Shown piece by piece: positions 34,805 through 43,559 of a stretch of DNA of 48,790 nt (positions are counted from its first letter, which is position 1; each line of letters begins with the position of its first letter). Below the pieces are notes generated by a model. It was not told where the DNA came from. It did no database searches and was given only the letters and a program-made list of their open reading frames with translations. The stretch covers positions 1 to 48,790 of the forward strand of contig LVBE01000029.1 of the NCBI GenBank assembly GCA_001603105.1. Reading direction: 5' to 3'. The position numbers and the translations under genes were made by a program. The DNA is from Spirochaetales bacterium Spiro_03 (GTDB lineage Bacteria > Spirochaetota > Spirochaetia > Sphaerochaetales > Sphaerochaetaceae).

Positions 34805-36229
34805 TTATAGTCCGAGGCTCTTGATTTGATTCTCTAGTTTCAACCCTTCCAGCAAACTGGCATCCAACGCATAGGCATCGATCTCAACAGCAAAGCGGGC
34901 ATCCGCTACCTGCTCTGCTGTCGCAAGGCCGCGCCGATAGAGCTCCTCTTGCTGTTCAAGGGTCTGGCGGTTGTACTCAATGCTCTGCACAAGCAGGGCA
35001 TGGTTCATCAGATAGGAGGCGATGCTACTCTCAAGTGTCGCGGCGTTCTGGTTGTACTCGTCCACCGCGCTCTGGTAGGCAAGCTCAGCGGTCAGGACTT
35101 TGTTCTCCGCCTGCTGGATCTTCAACCCTTCACTATAGGAGGAGGGGTTGTTGGACCACGACCCTCCGATGGTCAAGGTGGGGGTGAAGGTGTTGCCATC
35201 AATATCATAGGTTGCGGATATACTGCCTGATAGCTTGTATTGATTGCCCGCCAATGCCGCAGAACCAGCGGCTGTAATAGCATTGCTGTATCCTGCTATT
35301 GTCTTTGCAGAAACAAACTCCGCACTGCCCCCCACAACAAGGCTCTTGTTGGTATAGACGGCCTTCAGCAGAGCCAGCTCCTCTTTGGCAAGGTCGACGG
35401 CAAGTTTCTTGAGCTTGAGGCTGCTGTTGGCAGCGGGGTTTGCCGTGAACAACAGAGTAGGTTCACCTATTGATTCAACGCCGTCCCAATCAAAGCCCGC
35501 GAGGTTTCTGAACTGACTCAGATAGAGCTCCTTTGAGCGCTCAAGGCCTTCAAGGGCGGTCTGCTTGCTCTTGATCGCCTGCTCGCTGGCACGGTAGATG
35601 AGGCTGTCCTTGCGCACAATCTGCAGCGTCAAGTTCTGCTCCAAGGTCCGCTGCAGGTCGTTGAGCTCTTTGGTCGTTCTCTTGATGTTCTTCTCGTTGT
35701 CGAGAATAGCGCCGATCTGGGTGTAGAGAGAGGTCGTGAAGTTGAGCCGGTTGAGTTCATAGGTCGAGGTTGCCAGCAGTTCGGTCTGTCGATTGGTCAG
35801 GCTCTTGCGATTATCGTCGGTCAAGCCATAGGTGAAGGTATGGCTTGCCCCGACTGCTGGGGCGAAGGAGTAGGTGTTCTTGTTCGTGTTGTAGGAGAGG
35901 GTGCCAGTGGATACCTTTATGGTGGTATTACCGTCATCGGGGAGAGCGATGGTGGCTGCTATGCCAGAAGAAGTAAGCGACGTTGAGGAGGTGTCAAAGT
36001 TCACGGTGGTCTTCAGGTCACCTGATACCGTCACCCCCACCCCATCCTCGGCTTGGTTGCGGCTGATAGTCAACAGCGTGTCGGTTTTTGTCAGCTCCAG
36101 GTCCCGCATCTTTGCACTCTTGGCAAAGGCTTCGTCTACGATGCGTGAGAGTGGCAGAGCGGCCAGTGGGGCGGTTATCAAGGTGGCGATGACTACCGCG
36201 CCAAGGATTCGGGTCCGGATATGGTGCAT
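34805..36229 (-). CDS. TolC-family outer-membrane efflux protein
   Basis: This outer-membrane duct has 474 residues from the ATG at 36229 (GGAG 8 bases upstream), with signal peptide around residues 6-24 (LGAVVIATLITAPLAAL). Two repeats of long coiled-coil helices are visible: around residues 165-245 (NNEKNIKRTTKELNDLQRTL-like region) and at the end, with RGLATAEQVADARFAVEI resembling the usual RYxxGxxSxxxVxxA pattern. Strand-rich segments with alternating Ser/Thr fall at about 75-155 and 315-375, where the barrel should be. It is the first gene of the exporter set and lies 92 bases after the SDR gene. Identity to any named duct is low by eye, but fold and context agree. Confidence 0.83.
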   Translation of the reverse strand: MHHIRTRILGAVVIATLITAPLAALPLSRIVDEAFAKSAKMRDLELTKTDTLLTISRNQAEDGVGVTVSGDLKTTVNFDTSSTSLTSSGIAATIALPDDGNTTIKVSTGTLSYNTNKNTYSFAPAVGASHTFTYGLTDDNRKSLTNRQTELLATSTYELNRLNFTTSLYTQIGAILDNEKNIKRTTKELNDLQRTLEQNLTLQIVRKDSLIYRASEQAIKSKQTALEGLERSKELYLSQFRNLAGFDWDGVESIGEPTLLFTANPAANSSLKLKKLAVDLAKEELALLKAVYTNKSLVVGGSAEFVSAKTIAGYSNAITAAGSAALAGNQYKLSGSISATYDIDGNTFTPTLTIGGSWSNNPSSYSEGLKIQQAENKVLTAELAYQSAVDEYNQNAATLESSIASYLMNHALLVQSIEYNRQTLEQQEELYRRGLATAEQVADARFAVEIDAYALDASLLEGLKLENQIKSLGL

Positions 36230-36321
36230 GGGCAAGACTCCTGTATATACAATGGTATCATTCCAACTATGGTATGAAGAGGCAATATGAGGCAAGGGAA
36301 GGCAGAGGAACTCCATACAAT

Positions 36322-37044
36322 CTACAAAAGCTGAAGCCCCCCGTCGACTACCAACTCACTTCCGGTGACAAAGGTTGCGCCCAAAAGGTAGCGCACCGCC
36401 TCAATGACCTCTCTTGGCTCGCCGGTCTTCTTAAGCGGCAGGCGCTGCTCCATCCGTTCGAAGTACTCCTGGTCGGCATCCGTTGAGAGAATCGGTCCTG
36501 GCGAGATGACGTTGACCCGCACCGTCGGTGCCAGCGCCACGGCCAAGGCCCTGCTCTGGGCCATGAGGGCTCCCTTGGCAGTGTAGTAGGCAGGCCTGCT
36601 CGCCTTGGGGCTGGCTACGGTTGCGTCTCCGATGTTGATGACCGACCCGGTGGCCCCACGCTTTACCAGGTGGAGGAACAGAGCCTTGGAGAGAAAGAAT
36701 GGTGCAGTGTTGTGCAAAGTCATCAAGGCTTCGAACGCCTCGATGGTGGTCTCTTCGACTGAGAGCGGGGCAAAGAGTGAGGCGTTGTTGATCAGATGAT
36801 CAATGCGGCCAAAGAGGGAGAGCGCGCGCTCAAAGAGTGGCGCTATCGCCGCCGGGTCGCTAAGATCCCCCTCGACGATCGCGCACTGTCCACCCATGCT
36901 CTCTAGCGAGGACACATATGTTCGAAGCGCTGCATCCGCCACCTGGGTGTGGATGATGACAGCCCAGCCGCTTTGGACCAGGGCAGTGGCCACAGCCTTG
37001 CCCAGACGCTTTGAGGCACCGGTTACCATGACGACGTCACCCAT
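36322..37044 (-). CDS. SDR-family reductase, pteridine reductase/FolM-like
   Basis: This is an NADPH-dependent short-chain dehydrogenase/reductase of 240 residues. The cofactor motif is TGASKRLG (8-15), with arginine where classical SDRs have glycine (TGxxxGxG). This TGxxxRxG form is typical of pteridine reductases and FolM. D140 in NIGDATVAS stands where the catalytic serine normally is, also as in PTR1, and Y153/K157 (YYTAK) complete the site. Reduction of dihydropterin or dihydromonapterin is the likeliest role. A different ketone or quinone substrate remains possible. The ATG at 37044 has no ribosome site, and its promoter starts within a few bases of it. The exporter genes follow on the same strand. 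Confidence 0.82.
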   Translation of the reverse strand: MGDVVMVTGASKRLGKAVATALVQSGWAVIIHTQVADAALRTYVSSLESMGGQCAIVEGDLSDPAAIAPLFERALSLFGRIDHLINNASLFAPLSVEETTIEAFEALMTLHNTAPFFLSKALFLHLVKRGATGSVINIGDATVASPKASRPAYYTAKGALMAQSRALAVALAPTVRVNVISPGPILSTDADQEYFERMEQRLPLKKTGEPREVIEAVRYLLGATFVTGSELVVDGGLQLL

Positions 37045-37052
37045 AGGTGCCC

Positions 37053-37081
37053 ACTATACCCTTCTTGTTGCCGATTGACAA
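37053..37081 (-). promoter_or_regulatory. promoter of the SDR gene, nearly leaderless
   Basis: On the minus strand: -35 TTGTCA (37076-37081), 17-base spacer, -10 TATAGT (37053-37058). The expected start at 37045-37048 is 1-4 bases before the ATG. It is interleaved with the divergent ftsH promoter. Confidence 0.55.
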
Positions 37082-37096
37082 TTGCGGGGGTATATT
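37068..37096 (+). promoter_or_regulatory. sigma70-type promoter of ftsH
   Basis: -35 TTGCCG (37068-37073), 17-base spacer, -10 TATATT (37091-37096), start near 37103, leader of about 42 bases. Its -35 box is separated by only two bases from the -35 of the divergent SDR promoter, so polymerase binding at one should exclude the other. Confidence 0.6.
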
Positions 37097-37144
37097 GAGG
37101 GTGTCGGACTCTCCCCATTCCCATCCCGACCCAAGGAATTGCAT

Positions 37145-39082
37145 ATGGCAAAAGAGAACAAAGATTGGAAGGATTCCTTCAAGAAAAAACTGAACATCGA
37201 GCCGGGTGTTCACCTCAACGAGAACGGCAGCAAGGATAAGAAGCGCTTCACATTCTCCTTTTGGTACTTCTTCATCATCATCATCCTGTTCATGGCATTG
37301 AACTCATTCATGAGTACCCGACAGAGCACTGTCCACTCAGTGGACTACACCCAGTTCAAGCAACTGGTGGAGCAAGGGGCCATCAAGCGGGTGGCGATCG
37401 AACAAGAAAAGCTTGTCGGCTACTCCTTCAACCGTGAGAGCGTTGCCCAGGATGTGCGTTCATTCATCAGTGACGACCAGAGCGCCCTGCAATCGTACAC
37501 GACATACAAAGTTGACGATCCTTCCTTCATCCCCCTCTTGGACACCAAAGGCGTTGAGTACTACGCCACCCCACCGGCCAAGCCAAGTCTCTTGTCATCG
37601 CTGTTGAGCTACGCACTGCCCTTTGTCTTCATCATCCTGATCTGGCGCTTCCTCTTCTCCAAGATGGGAGGAGGCGGACAAGGGGTCCTCTCCTTCAACC
37701 AGAACAAGGCCAAGATCGTCGCCGAAGGAGATACCGGAATCCGCTTCGCCGACGTTGCCGGAGCCGATGAATCCAAGTATGAGCTTGAGGAGGTTGTCGA
37801 CTTCCTCAAGAACCCGACCAAGTACACCGAGATCGGAGGCAAGATTCCCAAGGGCGTACTGCTCGTCGGACCTCCTGGGACAGGCAAAACCTTGCTAGCC
37901 AAGGCGGTTGCCGGAGAGAGTGGTGTTCCGTTCTTCAAGATGAGCGGGGCCGACTTCGTCGAGATGTTCGTCGGCGTCGGAGCTGCCCGGGTCCGTGACC
38001 TCTTCCGCCAGGCAAGGGAGAACTCTCCATGCATCATCTTCATCGATGAGATCGACGCCATCGGTCGCTCGCGCGTCGCCGCAGGCATCGGGGGCAACGA
38101 TGAGCGTGAACAGACACTGAACCAGCTGCTCGTCGAGATGGATGGCTTTGACTCCCGTACCGGCGTCATCATCCTAGCCGCTACCAACCGACCGGAGATC
38201 CTTGACCCGGCGCTGTTGCGCCCCGGACGGTTTGACCGCCAGGTCCTCATCGACAAGCCCGACCTTGACGGCAGGTTTGAGATCCTGAAGATCCACACGC
38301 GCAACATCAAGCTCGGCGATGACGTCGATCTGAAAAAGATCGCCCAGGGAGCCGCCGGTCTTGCCGGAGCAGACCTTGCCAACATCGCCAACGAAGCTGC
38401 CTTGATGGCGGTGCGTGCCAAACGTACCAGCGTCAGCCAGGCGGACTTTGAGGAGGCGATCGAGAAGTCAGTGGCAGGCCTTGAGCGCAAGAGCCGGATC
38501 CTCAACGAGAAGGAGCGTACCCGCGTCGCCTACCACGAGACCGGCCATGCCCTGACCGCCTACCTCACCGAAGGAGCTGAGCCGGTGAGCAAGATCTCCA
38601 TCATCCCCCGAGGCCTTGGGGCATTGGGCTACACCCTGCAGTACCCCACCGAAGATCGCTTCCTGCTCAGTGAAGCCGAGCTTTTGGGCAACATCGATAC
38701 CCTGCTCGGTGGCCGTGCCGCCGAAGAGGTAGTCTTTGGCGAGATCTCCACCGGGGCAGGCAACGACATCAGCAGGGCTAGCGACCTTGTCAGGCGGATG
38801 ATCACGGAGTTCGGCATGAGTGAGCGCTACCGCAACATCACGCTGCCGACCACCCAGAGCGGCATCGCCGGGGTCGCCGGCTCACGCGAGTACTCAGAGA
38901 AGGCCCAGGAGTACATCGACAGCGAGACCGCCCGGATCGTCAACGAGCGCTATGCAGTGGTGAAGGAGAACCTTGAGAAGAACAAAAAGGCGCTGAACAC
39001 CATCGCAGAGCACCTCTTGGAGCATGAGGTCATCAGCGGAGACGACTTCCACACTCTTGCAAAAAGTGAGGTCATTGTCTAA
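37145..39082 (+). CDS. ftsH: ATP-dependent zinc metalloprotease FtsH
   Basis: FtsH is a hexameric inner-membrane AAA+ protease that removes damaged membrane proteins and short-lived regulators. The protein has 645 residues from the ATG at 37145 (AAGGAA about 6 bases upstream). A longer frame from 37082 begins inside the promoter and is rejected. Two membrane helices (about 36-54 and 140-162) flank a small periplasmic domain. The AAA module has Walker A GPPGTGKT near 242-249, Walker [13 protein letters not shown] and the second region of homology [20 protein letters not shown]. The peptidase has zinc motif HETGH near 464-468. All catalytic parts are intact. It begins the ftsH-hslO-rlmKL run. 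Confidence 0.97.
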   Translation: MAKENKDWKDSFKKKLNIEPGVHLNENGSKDKKRFTFSFWYFFIIIILFMALNSFMSTRQSTVHSVDYTQFKQLVEQGAIKRVAIEQEKLVGYSFNRESVAQDVRSFISDDQSALQSYTTYKVDDPSFIPLLDTKGVEYYATPPAKPSLLSSLLSYALPFVFIILIWRFLFSKMGGGGQGVLSFNQNKAKIVAEGDTGIRFADVAGADESKYELEEVVDFLKNPTKYTEIGGKIPKGVLLVGPPGTGKTLLAKAVAGESGVPFFKMSGADFVEMFVGVGAARVRDLFRQARENSPCIIFIDEIDAIGRSRVAAGIGGNDEREQTLNQLLVEMDGFDSRTGVIILAATNRPEILDPALLRPGRFDRQVLIDKPDLDGRFEILKIHTRNIKLGDDVDLKKIAQGAAGLAGADLANIANEAALMAVRAKRTSVSQADFEEAIEKSVAGLERKSRILNEKERTRVAYHETGHALTAYLTEGAEPVSKISIIPRGLGALGYTLQYPTEDRFLLSEAELLGNIDTLLGGRAAEEVVFGEISTGAGNDISRASDLVRRMITEFGMSERYRNITLPTTQSGIAGVAGSREYSEKAQEYIDSETARIVNERYAVVKENLEKNKKALNTIAEHLLEHEVISGDDFHTLAKSEVIV

Positions 39083-39093
39083 TCTGAGCCCCT

Positions 39094-40026
39094 ATGATCA
39101 AGAGAGAGATTTCCGATAGCACCCTGACAGCACACCTCTCCTCCCTTCCTCCCGATGGAAGGGAGGTGTTTCTTCTGCACCGCGGGCAGATCCGGCTCAC
39201 TGCAATCGCAGCCACCGGCCTCATCAACCAGATGCGCGCCAACCACGAGACCGGCCTATTGGAGACCTATGTCCTTGGCCAGGCATACCTAGCCGGTGGC
39301 CTACTGGCCAGTACCGTCAAGGAGAATGACCGAGTTCAGCTGAACATCGAGTGTGGAGGGCCTATCGGAGGGGTCTACACCGAGGCGTGGGCAAACGGGG
39401 GAGTTCGGGGGTACCTGAAACACAACCCGATTCCTCTGGAGAAGCCGCTTGAGAGTCTCAATCTCAACGAGCTCTATGGGCCGGGATTTCTGACCATCAC
39501 CAAGATCCTCGAAGGTCGCAAGAGTCCCTTCAGCGGCCAGGTGATGATGCAGTATGGCGATTTGGCCAAGGATCTGGCCTTTTACTTCCAGCAGTCCGAG
39601 CAAACCCCCACCCTGATCATCCTCTCGATCCACTTTACTGAAGCCGGGACGGTGGACGGCAGCGGTGCCCTGTTCATCCAAGCTCTCCCCGGCTGTGATG
39701 AGGCAACACTTGCAGCTGTCGAGGATCTGAGCTCCACCCTCCCCTCCATCGGCGCCTACATCGCCGGCGGAGGGGACATAAAGCACTTCGTCCAGGAACA
39801 CTACGAGCCCTTTGATGTCCACTATCTACAACGCCAGCAGCTGGCCTTCGCATGCCCCTGTTCACGCGACCAGTACGACACCTACCTCACGCAACTCGAA
39901 GAGAGCGAGCGAGCCGATATTTTGACAAACGGACCATTTCCCTTGGAATTGGTCTGCCTGAACTGCAACACCCACTACTACTACACCAACGATGAACTGA
40001 AGGCGCTCTTAGGGCGCGGAGAATAA
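39094..40026 (+). CDS. hslO: redox-regulated chaperone Hsp33
   Basis: Hsp33 is a cytoplasmic holdase switched on by oxidants. Four cysteines hold zinc when it is reduced and form disulfides when it is oxidised. The 310-residue protein has the N-terminal substrate domain (GGPIGGVYTEAWANGGVRGY is typical) and a C-terminal zinc switch with the C-x-C pair in FACPCSRD and the C-x2-C pair in VCLNCNTHY, so the switch is intact. In an anaerobe this would guard against brief oxygen exposure. The ATG at 39094 is 11 bases after ftsH and has no clear ribosome site, so it probably depends on ftsH translation. Confidence 0.93.
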   Translation: MIKREISDSTLTAHLSSLPPDGREVFLLHRGQIRLTAIAATGLINQMRANHETGLLETYVLGQAYLAGGLLASTVKENDRVQLNIECGGPIGGVYTEAWANGGVRGYLKHNPIPLEKPLESLNLNELYGPGFLTITKILEGRKSPFSGQVMMQYGDLAKDLAFYFQQSEQTPTLIILSIHFTEAGTVDGSGALFIQALPGCDEATLAAVEDLSSTLPSIGAYIAGGGDIKHFVQEHYEPFDVHYLQRQQLAFACPCSRDQYDTYLTQLEESERADILTNGPFPLELVCLNCNTHYYYTNDELKALLGRGE

Positions 40027-40032
40027 CCACAG

Positions 40033-42267
40033 ATGATCTTTTTTGCAACCAGTGCCCTGCACATGACCGATATCATTGAAGAAGAGGCACGACTTGTCGG
40101 TGCCACCGACATCAGGGCGGTCAGCGGCGGCGTTGAATTCTCAGCCGACCTTGCAACCGCCTACCGGTTCTGCCTCTACAGCCGTACCTCCACGCGCCTC
40201 ATGCTCGGCCTTTGGGAGGACGATGACATCCAAAGCGCCGACGAATTGTACGAAGCCTCCCTGGCCCTTCCGTGGGAGCAGTGGCTCAACCCGTCGGTGA
40301 GCTTTGCCATCACCCATACGGTGAAGAACTGCCCGTATCTGCGCAACAGCAAGTTCGGAGCCATCAGGGTCAAGGATGCCATCGTCGACCGCTGCCGCGA
40401 ACACTTTGACGGGTTGCGCCCTGAGGTTGATACCGAGGAGAGTGACATAACCTTCCACCTCCATGTCGACGAGTACCACGTCAGCTGGTTCGTCGACTTC
40501 TCAGGCCGTGCACTGCATAAGCGTGGCTACCGTGACGACCAGACTGACGCGGTGATGAGCGAATACGTGGCCAGCGCCCTGATCTATCGCAGCGAATGGT
40601 ACAAGGCGATGGTGCGCGAACAGCGAGCCCCTGTCCTCATCGATCCCTTCTGTGGGTCGGGAACCATCGCCATCGAGGCGGCGCTCTGGGCAGCCGACCG
40701 GGCCCCGGGCCTGGTCAAGGCGCGCACCTTCGCCTTCCTCTTTCTGCCGATCCATGACCAAGCGATCTACGACGAAGTGATACAAGAGGCCCTCAGGCGC
40801 GAACAGCTCGGTCGCCAGCGACCGATCGCCATCTACGGGTGGGACCGCGATCCCAAGGCAGTGGCCATTGCAAAGCGGGCGGCTGAGGAGGCAGGTGTCG
40901 ACCACCTCATCGATTTCCGCGTCAAGGAGTTCAAGGAGATCACAGAGGATGATGTACCCCTAGAGGAAGGCTACATCATCACTGATCCCCCGTATGGCAT
41001 TCGCCTAGAAGGCAACCTCATCGATCTCTATCGAACAATGAGCGAGGTGTGGCAACAATACTTTGGCGGTTGGCGCATCACGGTCATGAGCGGCAATCCC
41101 GAGCTCTTGGAATATATCGACATGAAGCCGACGCGGACCAATGCCCTCTCTAGCGGCGGGATCCCGTGTCAGATAGCACACTACCGTGTCTTTACCGCTG
41201 CCGAACGGGCAGAGATGACCCGTCGTGCTCAAGAGGCACGCGAGAGGCGCCTCAGTGAGCCGCTGAGCGAAGGGGCGCAGACGGTGTACAACCGCCTGAT
41301 AAAAAACCTCGCGACCATCGGAGCGGCCATGGAGCAGCAAGGGGTCACCAATTGGCGGATCTATGACCGGGATTTGGGAGAGTACAATGCCGCCATCGAT
41401 CTCTATGAGAAACGATGGGTGGTCCTCTACGAGTATGAAGCGCCGCAGAGCGTCGAAGCGGAGGTTGCCGAGCAGCACCTCACTGAGCTGATCGATGCGA
41501 CCGAACGCGCTACGATGGTGGATCGGGAGCGGATCTTCGTCAAGAGGCGACGCATCCAAAAGGGCCTTGACCAGTATGAAAAGCTAGCCAACAGTGACCG
41601 GTTCTTCATCATCAATGAGAATGGAGCGCGCTATCTGGTCAACTTCACCGACTACCTGGATACCGGTATCTTCCTTGACCATCGCCCTATCCGCGCTGAG
41701 ATCGCAACGATGACCGAAGGCAAGCGCTTTCTCAATCTCTTCTGCTATACCGGCACTGCGACAGTGCAGGCGGCGAAGGGAGGGGCACTGTCCACCGTCA
41801 GCGTCGACGCCTCGGCGACCTACCTCAAGTGGGCGGAGAAGAACATGCAGCTCAACGGCTTTGGGGGTATGAACCACTTCTTCTACCAAACCGACGTCCT
41901 TGATTTCCTCTACCAGACCTTCGATCGCTACGATGTAATCTTCTGCGACCCTCCGACCTTCTCAAACGGCAAGGGCAGGTCCTTCTTCGATGTCGGCCGT
42001 GACCACGCAAAACTCATCCGAAAGTGCATGGACCGCCTCGACTGGCACGGGACTTTGATCTTCTCCACCAACTATCGCCGGTTCAACCTCGATCGGTGGG
42101 TGGAAGAGCAGTATCACGTCACTGAGATCAGCGAGCGAACCATCGGCGATGACTTCAAACAGTGGGCCGACATCCACGCTACCTACCTCATCACCCACCG
42201 TCAGGTCATCAAGGTCGCAGAACCCAAGCGTCCCAAGCTTGTCAGAAAGGTCAAGGCTGACGCCTAG
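40033..42267 (+). CDS. rlmL: bifunctional 23S rRNA methyltransferase RlmKL
   Basis: This is a fusion of RlmL (m2G2445) and RlmK (m7G2069, E. coli numbering), which methylate helix 74 of 23S rRNA during 50S assembly. The 744-residue protein has an N-terminal THUMP domain (to about 165), a first SAM methyltransferase with DPFCGSGTIAIEAA near 209 and TDPPYG near 316, and a second with NLFCYTGTATVQAAKGG and CDPPTFSN near the C-terminus. Both active-site sets are intact and the length is slightly above that of E. coli (702). It lies 6 bases after hslO. Spirochaete membership of this gammaproteobacterial-type fusion is plausible but not checked here. Confidence 0.93.
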   Translation: MIFFATSALHMTDIIEEEARLVGATDIRAVSGGVEFSADLATAYRFCLYSRTSTRLMLGLWEDDDIQSADELYEASLALPWEQWLNPSVSFAITHTVKNCPYLRNSKFGAIRVKDAIVDRCREHFDGLRPEVDTEESDITFHLHVDEYHVSWFVDFSGRALHKRGYRDDQTDAVMSEYVASALIYRSEWYKAMVREQRAPVLIDPFCGSGTIAIEAALWAADRAPGLVKARTFAFLFLPIHDQAIYDEVIQEALRREQLGRQRPIAIYGWDRDPKAVAIAKRAAEEAGVDHLIDFRVKEFKEITEDDVPLEEGYIITDPPYGIRLEGNLIDLYRTMSEVWQQYFGGWRITVMSGNPELLEYIDMKPTRTNALSSGGIPCQIAHYRVFTAAERAEMTRRAQEARERRLSEPLSEGAQTVYNRLIKNLATIGAAMEQQGVTNWRIYDRDLGEYNAAIDLYEKRWVVLYEYEAPQSVEAEVAEQHLTELIDATERATMVDRERIFVKRRRIQKGLDQYEKLANSDRFFIINENGARYLVNFTDYLDTGIFLDHRPIRAEIATMTEGKRFLNLFCYTGTATVQAAKGGALSTVSVDASATYLKWAEKNMQLNGFGGMNHFFYQTDVLDFLYQTFDRYDVIFCDPPTFSNGKGRSFFDVGRDHAKLIRKCMDRLDWHGTLIFSTNYRRFNLDRWVEEQYHVTEISERTIGDDFKQWADIHATYLITHRQVIKVAEPKRPKLVRKVKADA

Positions 42268-42364
42268 AAGAAGCAAAACCTTCCGACCAGCGAGGCCGAA
42301 GTTGAACATCTGCCTCGAGCTTGGATTCACAGCAGGTGACAACATAGTCGCGCTCGAACATAGG

Positions 42365-42388
42365 CAGAGCCCGCTTGTGCGGGCTCTG
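42365..42388. other. strong hairpin between convergent rlmKL and outer-membrane gene
   Basis: CAGAGCCCGC (42365-42374) and GCGGGCTCTG (42379-42388) form a perfect 10-base stem with a TTGT loop. Neither strand has a following T-tract, so it is not a canonical terminator. It may stabilise or process both 3' ends. The remaining bases of 42268-42415 show nothing else I recognise. Confidence 0.5.
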
Positions 42389-42415
42389 AACGTGTATACA
42401 GCTCTTGCTCGTCGG

Positions 42416-43423
42416 TCAGAAGGAGAATCCTACAAAGAGGCTACCCTCTGCACTCATGGGCAGGTCGCTGAAGGACGAGACCTTGCCTTCGCTCAGTGCA
42501 ACGCCATAGGTGCCGCTGACCCCAAGGCTGACGGTCTTGTTGAAGCGGTAGGCAAGCGATGCCTTGGCCAGAGCTCCGATGATCATGTGGTCGGCGGAGG
42601 TATCGAGAAGATCCGGTCCCCAGACGAAGAAGCCACCGAGGCCGAGATCGAAGGCGACCTTGGAGGTATGCATGTTCAGCATCGCGGAAGCTGAGACGCT
42701 GAGGGCCTGGTCAAAGGCGCCAAAGAAGTCGGTGAACTTGAAGTGTAAGAGATCTCCGGAGGCTTGCTTCCAACCGGTTGCTGCCTTCAAATACGGGCTG
42801 TAGGCCACATCGACATCGAGGCCGATGCCCATTGCCTTGTTCAAGGTGACGATGTTGTTGAAGTTCAATCCGACGCCGACCTTGCCGTTGTACTGATCAT
42901 ACGCTCCCATGCCGTTGGCAAGCTGGTAGTTGAAGGTACCGCCAAGGGTGATGGTGGTGTAGTAGCGGCTCGCTGCCTTGCTCTTGGCTGCCTTGGGCTC
43001 GACGACGGGCTGTGGGGCGACAGCGACCGGTTCGGCGACAGCGACCGGTTCGGCGACAGCAACCGGCTCCTCGACGACGACAGCCGGCTCTTCTGCCACG
43101 CTCTCATCGATGATCTCATCTTCGATGTCGAGCAGGGGCTCGGCAACGGAGAGCGCACTGCCACTGAAGTTGACTCCATCATAGGATTGCTGCAAATAGA
43201 GGGTGTGTGGCACACTTCCATCCAAGCCATGTTCGGTGTAGGAGGTGACGAAAGAGTCGACAACCGTCCAGTTGGCCTCATCCTCTCCGTCAAGCTGGTA
43301 ACGGAAAGTGGTTACCATCGGGTCTTCCAGCATCCACTCCCAGGTAACGACCACAGGGGCGGCGAACACCAAGACTGGTACCACGACCAGGATTGTCAAC
43401 AATGCAATGAATTTCGCTCTCAT
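42416..43423 (-). CDS. modular outer-membrane protein: sandwich domain, VAVAEP linker, beta-barrel
   Basis: The 335-residue protein has a signal peptide (residues about 1-21) and three parts. Residues 22-95 form a beta-sandwich-like domain (VTWEWMLEDPMVTTFRYQLD, then a tyrosine- and valine-rich end), of the sort seen at the N-terminus of some spirochaete surface proteins. Residues about 98-150 are an acidic to Pro/Val/Ala linker with VAVAEP repeated, ending in KAAKSKAASR. The rest is an amphipathic barrel of about 8-10 strands ending SLFVGFSF. The linker could span periplasm or peptidoglycan, with the sandwich domain held apart from the barrel. Function is unknown. A good promoter and a leader of about 60 bases precede it. 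Confidence 0.72.
   Translation of the reverse strand: MRAKFIALLTILVVVPVLVFAAPVVVTWEWMLEDPMVTTFRYQLDGEDEANWTVVDSFVTSYTEHGLDGSVPHTLYLQQSYDGVNFSGSALSVAEPLLDIEDEIIDESVAEEPAVVVEEPVAVAEPVAVAEPVAVAPQPVVEPKAAKSKAASRYYTTITLGGTFNYQLANGMGAYDQYNGKVGVGLNFNNIVTLNKAMGIGLDVDVAYSPYLKAATGWKQASGDLLHFKFTDFFGAFDQALSVSASAMLNMHTSKVAFDLGLGGFFVWGPDLLDTSADHMIIGALAKASLAYRFNKTVSLGVSGTYGVALSEGKVSSFSDLPMSAEGSLFVGFSF
43017..43070 (-). repeat. three tandem 18-base repeats encoding VAVAEP
   Basis: The unit GCGACAGCGACCGGTTCG occurs twice exactly (43017-43034, 43035-43052) and once with three changes (43053-43070). Each encodes six residues of the linker, so copy-number change keeps frame. The near-identity of the copies indicates recent duplication or ongoing slippage. 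Confidence 0.75.
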
Positions 43424-43491
43424 AGTACATAACTCCTATTTATAGCCACGGATGGGCCGGCATCAAAAAAGCAGAGGCGCCTATTGACACT

Positions 43492-43520
43492 ATAATACAC
43501 GCTCCATAGCAATATAACAA
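43492..43520 (-). promoter_or_regulatory. sigma70-type promoter of the modular outer-membrane gene
   Basis: On the minus strand: -35 TTGTTA (43515-43520), 17-base spacer, -10 TATTAT (43492-43497). The start near 43485 gives a leader of about 62 bases, longer than others here. The flanks are AT-rich, as for a highly expressed gene. TAGGAG precedes the ATG. Confidence 0.55.
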
Positions 43521-43559
43521 GCAAATCCAAATAATGTTACCCGATAAAAACCTCATCTG

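Noticed and set aside
36230-36321. Sigma54 -24/-12 promoter upstream of the TolC-like gene
   Set aside because: The closest GG...GC pair has 9 bases between the doublets where 10 are required, and the rest of the consensus is missing.
42365-42388. Rho-independent terminator between rlmKL and the outer-membrane gene
   Set aside because: The hairpin is strong but neither strand has a T-tract, so it is listed only as a hairpin.
43480-43500. TTGACA followed by TATAAT-like bases on the plus strand near 43484-43497
   Set aside because: The two boxes are nearly adjacent, far from a 16-18 base spacing, and no plus-strand gene follows.
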